A DNA stretch of 64,000 bases from Lewinellaceae bacterium. GTDB taxonomy: Bacteria > Bacteroidota > Bacteroidia > Chitinophagales > Saprospiraceae. The notes below the pieces were generated by a model, which was not told the origin of the DNA, did no database searches, and saw only the letters and a program-made list of their open reading frames with translations. Positions 6,955-14,540 of this stretch are shown here, one piece after another; the first letter of the stretch is position 1; every line of letters starts with the position of its first letter. The translations under genes were made by a program, and so were the position numbers. Location of the stretch: the NCBI GenBank assembly GCA_020636075.1, contig JACJYO010000001.1:496001-560000 (forward strand). The letters run 5' to 3'.

Positions 6955-9069
6955 TTAGATTCCTTTCATCGAAAGCGATACCCGCCGTCGCTGCATATCC
7001 ACCTCCAACACCCGCACCGTCACCTGCTGATTTAGTTTGACCACAGTAGCCGGATCTTTGACAAACTTATCAGCCAATTGAGACACATGCACCAGGCCAG
7101 TGTCCTTAATGCCGATGTCTACAAAAGCGCCGAAGTTGGTAATGTTGGTCACTATGCCCGGCAGCACCATACCCGGGCTCAGGTCTTCGATGCTGTGCAC
7201 ATTGCCAAACTCAAACGCCTGAGCGGTACCGCGTGGATCGAGGCCTGGCTTTTCCAATTCTTTCAGAATGTCCTTCAGGGTAGGCAGCCCTACGTCGCCT
7301 TTGACATAGCGTTGCAGATCCAGTTTTTGCCGGAGGCTGCGGTCAGCGATCAGATCGGCCACCGTGCAACCCAGGTCGCGGGCCATTTGCTCCACCAGGG
7401 TGTAACGCTCCGGGTGTACCGCCGTATTGTCGAGCGGATTATCCGCATTGCGAATGCGCAAAAAGCCGGCGCTTTGCTCGAAGGCTTTGTCACCAAGACG
7501 TGGCACCTTCTTCAATTCCGCCCGGTGGCGGAAAGCGCCGTTTTCAGCGCGATAGTTGACAATATTCTGCGCCAACACCGGCCCCAGTCCCGACACATAG
7601 GTGAGCAGGTGTTTGGAGGCCGTATTGAGATTGATGCCCACACTGTTTACGCAGGATTCTACCGTGCGGTCGAGGCTTTCCTTCAGTTGCGTTTGATTAA
7701 CGTCATGCTGGTACTGCCCTACCCCAATGCTTTTGGGGTCGATCTTGACCAGTTCCGCAAGCGGGTCCATGAGCCGGCGACCGATACTGACGGCGCCGCG
7801 CACCGTGACGTCTTCTTTTGGAAATTCCTCGCGTGCTGCTTCCGAGGCCGAATAGATAGACGCCCCGGCTTCGTTTACCTGAAAGACTTCAACCGGCTGC
7901 TGAAATTTGATTTTCCCCAAAAAATCCATCGTCTCGCGACCAGCAGTGCCGTTGCCCACGGCAATAGCATCCACCTGAAAATCGTCGACCAATTGCTCGA
8001 TCGTCGACTGGCTTTCAAATACCTGGCGCTGCGGCTCGTGTGGATAAATGGCGGTGTTTTTCAGCAAATTTCCGCTGGCATCGAGCACCACGATTTTGCA
8101 ACCCGTACGGAAACCGGGATCAACCCCCAGGATGCGTTTCTCACCCAATGGCGCGGCCAACAGCAGCTGGCGCAGGTTTTCGGCAAAAACGCGGATAGCT
8201 TCCAAGTCGGCCTTTTCCTTGCTTGTAGATCGAAACTCTGTTTCGATACCAGGTTGAAGCAGGCGTTTATAGCCATCCTTCACCGCCAAACGCACCTGTT
8301 CAGCCGCTTCGCCATAGCCGCGCACGTACATTTTGTCGAGATCCGATACCGCCCATTCTTCCTCCGGCGCAATGTTGACGCGAAGGAAACCTTCGTCCTC
8401 TCCGCGGCGCATCGCCAGCAGGCGGTGTGAAGGGCAGGCACTGAGTTTTTCACTCCATTCAAAGTAGTCGCGGTATTTGGCGGCTTCCGTTTCTTTTCCT
8501 TTAACCACTTTGGAAGCAATGACTGCGCCTTTTTCAAAATGCCGCCGCACACGGTCGCGGGCCTGTTTGTCTTCGTTCAGCCACTCGGCAATAATGTCGC
8601 GGGCGCCCTGCAGGGCATCTTCCACCGTAGGCACATCGTCGGTAATGAACTGCGCAGCAAGGGTTTCCACCTCTTTATCGCGTTGCTCGAAAATGCGTTT
8701 GGCCAGTGGCTCCAGCCCGCGCTCGATAGCCACCGAGGCGCGGGTTTTGCGCTTGGGCCGGTAAGGCAAATACAGGTCCTCCAGTTCGGTCATGGTGGAC
8801 GCCCCTAAAATGGCCGCTTTCAGTTCGGGCGTCAGCTTGCCCTGCTCCTCAATGCTGGCCAGGATGGTTTCGCGGCGTTTGTCCAGTTCCTGGAGTTTTT
8901 TCCACAAATCCTGAATATCCGCCACTTGCACCTCGTCGAGCGAGCCGGTGGCCTCTTTGCGGTAGCGGGCAATGAAGGGAATGGTAGCGCCGGATTCAAG
9001 CAGTTCGAGCACGGCTTTGACGCGGTGGGGCTGGATGGAGAGGGACTGGGCTATTTGCGCGGTGTACAT
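6955..9069 (-). CDS. tex: Tex family RNA-binding transcription accessory protein
   Basis: Starting at the ATG at 9069 (MYTAQIAQSLSIQPHRV) gives 704 residues. The frame is open 28 codons further upstream, but that segment lacks homology-like content. Domain order matches Tex: N-terminal helical domain with FIARYRKEATGSLDEVQ; YqgF-like RNase H fold (ILGVDPGFRTGCK, about 320-450); helix-hairpin-helix segments (VSGLGPVLAQNIVNYR); and a C-terminal S1 domain (PGIVTNITNFGAFVDIGI ... VHVSQLADKFV). Tex proteins bind nucleic acid and act in transcription and, in some species, toxin expression or stress tolerance. Stand-alone gene. Confidence 0.96.
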   Translation of the reverse strand: MYTAQIAQSLSIQPHRVKAVLELLESGATIPFIARYRKEATGSLDEVQVADIQDLWKKLQELDKRRETILASIEEQGKLTPELKAAILGASTMTELEDLYLPYRPKRKTRASVAIERGLEPLAKRIFEQRDKEVETLAAQFITDDVPTVEDALQGARDIIAEWLNEDKQARDRVRRHFEKGAVIASKVVKGKETEAAKYRDYFEWSEKLSACPSHRLLAMRRGEDEGFLRVNIAPEEEWAVSDLDKMYVRGYGEAAEQVRLAVKDGYKRLLQPGIETEFRSTSKEKADLEAIRVFAENLRQLLLAAPLGEKRILGVDPGFRTGCKIVVLDASGNLLKNTAIYPHEPQRQVFESQSTIEQLVDDFQVDAIAVGNGTAGRETMDFLGKIKFQQPVEVFQVNEAGASIYSASEAAREEFPKEDVTVRGAVSIGRRLMDPLAELVKIDPKSIGVGQYQHDVNQTQLKESLDRTVESCVNSVGINLNTASKHLLTYVSGLGPVLAQNIVNYRAENGAFRHRAELKKVPRLGDKAFEQSAGFLRIRNADNPLDNTAVHPERYTLVEQMARDLGCTVADLIADRSLRQKLDLQRYVKGDVGLPTLKDILKELEKPGLDPRGTAQAFEFGNVHSIEDLSPGMVLPGIVTNITNFGAFVDIGIKDTGLVHVSQLADKFVKDPATVVKLNQQVTVRVLEVDMQRRRVSLSMKGI

Positions 9070-9236
9070 GGTCGGTCGGTATGTTTGGATGGCTGTTTGA
9101 TTTAGGGGGAGGCAAAAATGGGATAAGTTTTCGCAAATGTGGTAGTTTGACACGCCCGCTTTTTTGAGCGATAGTTTCTCGCCGGTGTTGGAGTATTGCT
9201 TGGTAACACGCCCAAAATAAAATTCATACTAGAAAC

Positions 9237-9264
9237 GCAGGGTGGAGCGAATATTCCACCCTGC
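9237..9264. repeat. Hairpin in the tex upstream spacer
   Basis: GCAGGGTGGA and TCCACCCTGC form a perfect 10-bp stem around an 8-nt loop. There is no T-run on either side, so it is not a terminator. The rest of the 284-nt spacer between tex and the next plus-strand gene (9070-9353) shows nothing else I can identify. Confidence 0.45.
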
Positions 9265-9353
9265 AATCAACCCGCTTTCCACCCCATTATGTATGGAAAA
9301 CGGAACATGTCAGCAGTAATTTCGCATAGCGTATCATCTAAATTGAAAATGAC

Positions 9354-9731
9354 ATGAACACAAAAAAATCAACCTCGGGATTTCTGTTCGGCTTGGCAAT
9401 ATTCACCGGACTCCTACCATTGGCTCTTTCTTTTTCACAAACTGGAATCCAACTACTATTAGAAACCAAATTCAGGGGTGTAATTTGGTGCGGGCAAGCC
9501 ATCACTTTACTTATTCTGCTCCTGTCAAAAGGAAACATTGGTAAGCATCAACTTGTCGGGTTATCGATTTTATTTGTGCTTGTTCCGCTAACCTTTACTT
9601 TTAATGAAAAAGGCACTTACTTTTTGATTTTAAATAAATACACAAGTGCTATACTTTCGTGGGCTATTGCAGGTGTATTGCTTCGCAAACTGCTTTTATT
9701 GGAGCATAGAGAACAAGTTCTTAATTCCTGA
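9354..9731 (+). CDS. Small four-helix membrane protein of unknown function
   Basis: A 125-residue protein made of four hydrophobic segments (about residues 9-28, 43-58, 66-84 and 93-110) with very short connections. No catalytic or binding motif is visible. Its stop is 7 nt before the start of a membrane-tethered LuxR-type protein, so the two probably form an operon and may work as a pair, with this protein as membrane partner or sensor. Codon use is more AT-rich than in the surrounding conserved genes. Confidence 0.6.
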   Translation: MNTKKSTSGFLFGLAIFTGLLPLALSFSQTGIQLLLETKFRGVIWCGQAITLLILLLSKGNIGKHQLVGLSILFVLVPLTFTFNEKGTYFLILNKYTSAILSWAIAGVLLRKLLLLEHREQVLNS

Positions 9732-9738
9732 AAACGAT

Positions 9739-10164
9739 ATGACAGCAAAACGCAAACAAGAACTACTACTGGCAATGAGCATTTTTTTAGCATTATGCTC
9801 GATCGGGTTTTCGTTTGATGGAAAGACATTCTTTTGGTTTTGGCAGAAGCACCCGACTATTCCAATATTATTGTTATTGTTCGCATTTTTTGCCGTTAGA
9901 TACTGGCTAAAACTTGAAATAGAAAAGCAACGTCAGCAAATCCAAGCAGAATATTTAAAGAAAAAAGCACACCAAGATCAAAATGATTTTAAAAAATTAC
10001 TGTCACCCAGAGAAATTGAAGTGCTGGAGTTGATAAACGAAGGTTTGAGCAACAAGGACATTGCCGGGAAGCTCTATGTATCCTTATCCACTGTAAAAAC
10101 ACATATCAACAACATTTACAAGATACTGGAAGTAAAAACCGGCGAGAAGCAATCGAAAAGATGA
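9739..10164 (+). CDS. Membrane-tethered LuxR-type transcription factor, C-terminus frameshifted
   Basis: The 141 residues comprise two membrane helices (about 9-27 and 38-55), a charged coiled-coil linker (LEIEKQRQQIQAEYLKKKAH) and a LuxR/GerE helix-turn-helix (LSPREIEVLELINEGLSNKD then KLYVSLSTVKTHINNIYKIL). There is no receiver domain. As read, the protein ends EVKTGEKQSKR. Moving one base at the A-run near 10133-10137 restores the canonical LuxR ending NRREAIEKMNGK, with a TAG at 10173-10175. So the gene carries a one-base deletion or the assembly has a homopolymer error. The recognition helix is intact, so function may survive. Forms an operon with the preceding membrane protein. Confidence 0.8.
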   Translation: MTAKRKQELLLAMSIFLALCSIGFSFDGKTFFWFWQKHPTIPILLLLFAFFAVRYWLKLEIEKQRQQIQAEYLKKKAHQDQNDFKKLLSPREIEVLELINEGLSNKDIAGKLYVSLSTVKTHINNIYKILEVKTGEKQSKR

Positions 10165-10175
10165 ATGGAAAATAG

Positions 10176-10382
10176 ATATCTCAAACCTGTGATTCGAATT
10201 GCACTTTCCGACTACCTGAATATACAGTAAACACAGAAACCCATAACGAACCATCAAATTATACAGACGAAAAAGGCATAATTTATAGTTCAAAAGTGGA
10301 ATTGAAACTGGAAATCCAAAAAGCTTATAATGAATGGGCAATAGAGGAATCCAAATGGATAACACTTATAAATAAAGAATAA
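10176..10382 (+). pseudogene. Possible C-terminal remnant of an unidentified gene
   Basis: After the frameshift-restored LuxR stop, the same frame is open for 68 codons to TAA at 10380-10382 with protein-like content (YSSKVELKLEIQKAYNEWAIEESKWITLINKE, given here as the approximate ending in two adjoining parts: KVELKLEIQKAYNEW and AIEESKWITLINKE). It has no start codon or upstream initiation signal. I do not know the family. It may be a gene fragment left by deletion, in keeping with the decay seen around it. The following 170 nt to the serine hydrolase hold nothing I can identify. Confidence 0.3.
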
Positions 10383-10552
10383 GCCAACCGAAATAACCTC
10401 TCAAACGCTACCAAAACCTGGCGAGTTAGAATATCCTGGACTGTTGAGCGTACAATAAGATAGCGCACTCTAAAAACGTCTACCAAAAAATCTAAGTGAC
10501 GAGTAATAATATAACTCACGATTGTGGCAAAATTATTAACTGGAATAAATTA

Positions 10553-11584
10553 ATGCGACTAATATTTCTCATTTGTACCTTTTTTATTTCATATTCCGTG
10601 GCAGGTCAGCAACGTGAATTTACTAAACTGGACAAAGTTCTGAGTAACTTCGAAAAGCGAAATCAAGTAATGGGGAGCATCGCTTTTTCCGAAAGTGGAG
10701 TCCCTGTTTACAGTCGCGCTTTGGGATTTTCGCAAATCAGTACGCAAACAAAAGCAGACACACTTACCAAATATCGTATCGGCTCGGTTTCCAAAATGCT
10801 CACAGCGACTATGATACTTCAACTTGTGGCGGAGGGCAAACTTGCTTTGAGCGATAAACTTTCGCGCTTTTTCCCGAATTGGCCAAATGCCAGCAAAATC
10901 GCGATTGAACACCTGCTGCGCCATGAATCGGGCATATTTAACTTTGGAAAAAGTAATGAAAAAAAATATCAAAATATTAATCCACAAAGCAGAGCAGAGA
11001 TTATAGCCGTTTTTGAAAATGCGCCTATTGCTTTTGCCCCCGGCAAAAAGGTAGATTATAATAATGCCAACTACGTTGTACTTAGCCTGGTTGTTGAAGA
11101 AATTGACAAAACCAGTTATGCCGAATCATTACATGCACGCATCAACAAGCCATTATCACTTAAAAATACACATGCAGGCGGGTTGATAGATGCCTCCCAA
11201 AATGAAGCCAACTCCTATTTCTGGAAAAAAAAGTGGCTTAAAAACAATGATCTCTATTCGCCCAGTCTTTTAGGCGCAGGCGCTTTGGTGAGTACACCAA
11301 ACGATTTGAATGTGTTTATTAACGCACTGTTTAATCACAAAATACTCCCGGAAGCGCAGTTGCAGGAAATGTTGAATTTAAAAGACGGGATGGGACTTGG
11401 GATTTACATTTTCCCCTTTTATGATAAAACTGCATATGGCCATTCTGGAAACATTGATTCTTTCGAGAGTTTATCTGCTTACTTCCCCGAAGAAAATATT
11501 GCTTTCACTATTTGCCTGAATGGCAATCGAAAAGATTTTAATGAGGTGCTTATTGCGTGTATGCGCGCTTATCTTGAGATTTAG
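10553..11584 (+). CDS. Secreted beta-lactamase-like serine hydrolase
   Basis: The ATG at 10553 begins a signal peptide (MRLIFLICTFFISYSVAGQ). An upstream in-frame GTG at 10496 would bury it, so I reject that start. The 343-residue product is a class C beta-lactamase/penicillin-binding-protein fold hydrolase: SVSK supplies nucleophile Ser78 and Lys81, YNNANY near residue 164 is the Y-x-N motif, and GHSG near 290 replaces the KTG box. Family members act as esterases, D-aminopeptidases or peptidoglycan carboxypeptidases; true beta-lactamase activity is not implied. Periplasmic. Sits alone in a low-GC, partly decayed patch. Confidence 0.88.
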   Translation: MRLIFLICTFFISYSVAGQQREFTKLDKVLSNFEKRNQVMGSIAFSESGVPVYSRALGFSQISTQTKADTLTKYRIGSVSKMLTATMILQLVAEGKLALSDKLSRFFPNWPNASKIAIEHLLRHESGIFNFGKSNEKKYQNINPQSRAEIIAVFENAPIAFAPGKKVDYNNANYVVLSLVVEEIDKTSYAESLHARINKPLSLKNTHAGGLIDASQNEANSYFWKKKWLKNNDLYSPSLLGAGALVSTPNDLNVFINALFNHKILPEAQLQEMLNLKDGMGLGIYIFPFYDKTAYGHSGNIDSFESLSAYFPEENIAFTICLNGNRKDFNEVLIACMRAYLEI

Positions 11585-11647
11585 AGCGTATTGGGGATAG
11601 AATCCCGGGTAGAAGCGACCGACTACTGACATAAGAAAACAAAACAA

Positions 11648-12312
11648 ATGACCTGGCATAATACAATCGAAGCTATTGATGCATTAGATAAAGGAATAGA
11701 AATACTTTATGCATCTGGTCGAAAGATTGGAAGTTTAAGTTTTCTCAAAAAATTTACCCAACTTAGCATTATACCTGCATTCATTTTGGTGAGCACCTAG
11801 ATGATCTGAGCGAACTGAAGCCACCTGGAAATTTTCTTGGAGAACGGGCAATGGCGCAAACCTGGACCTACTTTCGAATCTGCAAAATCTCCGGAATTGA
11901 TATTGCAAACACCGCCCGGTTGGGATGGAAGTGGAAAAATTATTTATAAATCGCTAAAGCTTTGGAAAACCTGAAAAAATTAAAACGGCTAACGGCTTTT
12001 GATGTGTTTTTTGAGGAAGATGGATTTCAACCATTATATCGTATTCCTTCCTTGAAGGTACTCGACACCAAAAATTCATTTACCACAAAAGAATTTGCAA
12101 AACTTGCTTTAAACCGCCCGGATATAAAATGTGCTTATGCCCATCCATACCGGGAATGGGAAGGTTTTGAATATATGAAATGCAAAAAATGTGGCAACTT
12201 CAAAGTTGAATTCAGCGGTGTTGATCTGAAAAGGAAAAACTTTTGTCTGCAATGTGACAGCAAAAAGTGTGCGGAGTTAATTGAACGATTCAATCACCTG
12301 AAGTTGAACTAG
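11648..12312 (+). pseudogene. Decayed leucine-rich-repeat-like gene
   Basis: The first frame runs from ATG 11648 (MTWHNTIEAIDALDKGIEIL) and stops at TAG 11798. Sense-like coding then continues in another frame (IHFGEHLDDLSELKPPGNFL ... LGWKWKNYL) to TAA 11947. In that same frame, past this single stop, it resumes as IAKALENLKKLKRLTAFDVF and runs to 12312. One frameshift plus one in-frame stop therefore break what was probably one protein of about 220 residues. The central part has leucine-rich spacing; the C-terminal part has four Cys in two pairs (CKKC, CLQC) that could bind zinc. The last 116 codons form an open frame from a TTG at 11962, but I take this as part of the broken gene. Confidence 0.6.
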
Positions 12313-12324
12313 GAGTCATTCTAC

Positions 12325-13125
12325 ATGCCCAACACCAATATCCTCCAGCACTATGCTACCCTGCATGCCGCCTACCTCCATGCCATGGGCGAACAGGGCA
12401 CAGAATACCTGCTCGAACATTTGCCCCTGCACGGCACCGAACGTGTACTCGAACTCGGCTTCGGTACCGGCGCCACCATGGTCAAATTGAAGAGCAGATT
12501 CCCGAAACTGGCGCTTTCCGGCCTCGAAGCCGACCCGGGTATGCTTGCTGCGGCAACTGCCCGGCTCCGGTTTTGCAGGCTTGCCGGGCAGGTTGAATTG
12601 CTGCTTCAGCAGGAACGGGAACGCATTCCGGAGGGAAGTTCCGACCTGGTTTACGTTGAATCGGTGCTGGCTATCCTGGATGAATCCACATTTACGGATA
12701 CCTTGGGATTTCTGCTTTCAATCTTGAAACCCGGCGGCCTGCTTGCCGTAAATGAAAGTATTTGGCACTCCAATATTCTTCCTTCGGAAATACAAGCGAT
12801 CAATTCAAAATGCCTCCAGAAATTCGGGATCATCCAATGCTCTGAACACATGGCCGGCGTAGAAAAAACCGGAGCATACTTCGAACAGTTCGGTTTTAAA
12901 ACCCTTTCAGCAACACGGATGGGCGCAATGGAGAAGCCCCCGGTAACCGCACGGCATATTCGGGAATATGCATCCAGACTGTACACGCTATTGGGAAAAG
13001 CACGACTTTGGTTCCAACCCAAACTTTGGAAAACGCATGCCCGGTATTCCTCCGAAATGCAGCATATCTTTGATCCCGGGCGGGAATACCTGAGCGGCAC
13101 CTTGCTGCTGTTTCAGAAAGTTTAA
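12325..13125 (+). CDS. Class I SAM-dependent methyltransferase
   Basis: A 266-residue cytosolic protein with the SAM-binding motif I VLELGFGTGATM at about residues 41-52, an acidic motif II region (LSGLEADPGML) and a post-motif SILKPGGLLAVNESIW typical of Rossmann-fold small-molecule methyltransferases. The substrate cannot be told from sequence. Starts 12 nt after the decayed gene upstream. Convergent with mscS, with an 8-nt gap. Confidence 0.85.
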   Translation: MPNTNILQHYATLHAAYLHAMGEQGTEYLLEHLPLHGTERVLELGFGTGATMVKLKSRFPKLALSGLEADPGMLAAATARLRFCRLAGQVELLLQQERERIPEGSSDLVYVESVLAILDESTFTDTLGFLLSILKPGGLLAVNESIWHSNILPSEIQAINSKCLQKFGIIQCSEHMAGVEKTGAYFEQFGFKTLSATRMGAMEKPPVTARHIREYASRLYTLLGKARLWFQPKLWKTHARYSSEMQHIFDPGREYLSGTLLLFQKV

Positions 13126-13133
13126 GGCATGCC

Positions 13134-14177
13134 CTATACTCCGGCGCGGCTCTCAAGCAGTTTTTCCTGCACCTTTTCCGGGATATCCAGCGTACGGATC
13201 GGGAACGGAATCACAATACCCGCCTTGTTGAACGCTTTGTGCAAAGCCTTGATCATTTCGTGTTTGATGGCAAACTGTTCCGACCATTCCGCTACCCGGA
13301 TGATGATGGCCATGTTAATGCTCGAATCGGCAAACTCCCGAAATCGGATGACCGGTTCGTCTTCTGTTCTGGCATCGGGATGCGCATCCAATACGGTTTT
13401 GGCGGTCGCCAATGCCACTTGTTCCACCTGATCCAGGTCGCTGTCGTAATGCACACCGACTTCAACCCTGAATCCAATGTCGGGGCTGGGCAAATAGGAA
13501 TTGGTCACAATGGATGAGGCCAGTTTGGCATTTGGAATGATCACCATGTGATTGGGCAGGGTATGAATGGTGGTATTGCGCCAGGTAATATCCGTCACGT
13601 AGCCTTCCTGCCCGCCTTCGAGTTGGATAAATTGCCCGGGTCGTATTTTTCGCGAAGCGATAATGGTAATTCCCGCAAACAAGTTGCTCAACGTGTCCTG
13701 CAAAGCCAGGGCTACTGCCAGGCCACCAACACCCAGCGCAGTCAGCACCGGGGCCACTGAAATCTCCAGGGTTTGTAATATCACCAGTACACCAACCATG
13801 TACACCACGCCGCGCACAACGTTTTCGATCAGCGAGGTAGCGGGGATTTCTCCGGAAATACTGATGGTATTTTCATGGACATACCGGCCAACCATTCGTG
13901 CACAAAATATCGTGGCAATAAGCAGGCAACTAACCTTCCACACCAAAATACCATCCTTGTACCAGTCGGGAGGTAGCAATTGGTAGCGCAGTGCCAGGCC
14001 AAGACCGGTAGCCAAACCAAGCCAACGCCCCAGCCCAGAGAGGGTTTTTCGAAATATGGCTTCTTTGGACAAGCGGGAAAGCAGATAACTTTCCACCAGC
14101 CAGCCGACTAACCAACCGCCGACCATTACCGCAATTGTCCATGCCATGGAGTACAGATATTCGGTAGGAAAATCCAT
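13134..14177 (-). CDS. MscS-family mechanosensitive channel
   Basis: The 347-residue protein has N-terminal membrane helices (about residues 8-27, 62-80 and 88-105), the pore-lining TM3 segment (ALGVGGLAVALALQDTLSNL, about 147-167) and the beta-rich cytosolic domain (FIQLEGGQEGYVTDITWRNT, RTLPNHMVIIPNAKL-like). The Gly/Ala-rich TM3 and IPN motif are diagnostic. It opens under membrane tension to release solutes during osmotic downshock. Length is slightly above E. coli MscS, with extra N-terminal helices. Confidence 0.93.
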   Translation of the reverse strand: MDFPTEYLYSMAWTIAVMVGGWLVGWLVESYLLSRLSKEAIFRKTLSGLGRWLGLATGLGLALRYQLLPPDWYKDGILVWKVSCLLIATIFCARMVGRYVHENTISISGEIPATSLIENVVRGVVYMVGVLVILQTLEISVAPVLTALGVGGLAVALALQDTLSNLFAGITIIASRKIRPGQFIQLEGGQEGYVTDITWRNTTIHTLPNHMVIIPNAKLASSIVTNSYLPSPDIGFRVEVGVHYDSDLDQVEQVALATAKTVLDAHPDARTEDEPVIRFREFADSSINMAIIIRVAEWSEQFAIKHEMIKALHKAFNKAGIVIPFPIRTLDIPEKVQEKLLESRAGV

Positions 14178-14314
14178 CAGAACTATGTGGAATTTATGGT
14201 AAACACTAAAAGTAGGTGGAATTCAACAGAACAACAGCCCAGGGCAGGAAGTGTTTGGTGAGCCTTGGAACTTTGCGCCAAAAAAGCCGCATTTTCGCCG
14301 ATGGAGATTTTTTT

Positions 14315-14498
14315 CAACACGGAAACATGGAGAGCACGGAGTATTGCCGCCTTCGGCGGAAATTTTGACAGGATTTACAGGATTAGCAGGCTAAAATATC
14401 TATAAATCCAATAGGTCTTGTAAATCTTGTTAATCCTGTCCATTCAAAAAAAACCCGTCGAAGGCGGCAAAACTCCGTGTCCTCTGTGCCTCCGTGGT
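14315..14498. repeat. Long imperfect intergenic palindrome
   Basis: The left arm (about 14315-14383) and right arm (about 14425-14498) are complementary over about 70 nt with few mismatches. Sub-blocks include CACGGAGT, TTGCCGCCTTCG and GACAGGATT with their complements. The 363-nt spacer 14178-14540 holds no gene. A CCGCCTTCGGCGG core is shared with the element at 16471-16549, which points to a dispersed family. It could form a large cruciform or RNA hairpin. Function unknown. Confidence 0.7.
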
Positions 14499-14540
14499 AA
14501 TAACCAACAGCCGTACCAAATTTTAAACATTCTGTCAACT

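Noticed and set aside
7078..8430. 450-codon open frame on the plus strand inside tex
   Set aside because: It is exactly antisense to the conserved RNase H and helix-hairpin-helix region of tex, has no recognisable motif and reads as the shadow of a GC-biased gene.
10553..11584. True beta-lactamase resistance gene
   Set aside because: SxxK and Y-x-N are present but the third box is HSG, and family members are mostly esterases or peptidases; no resistance context.
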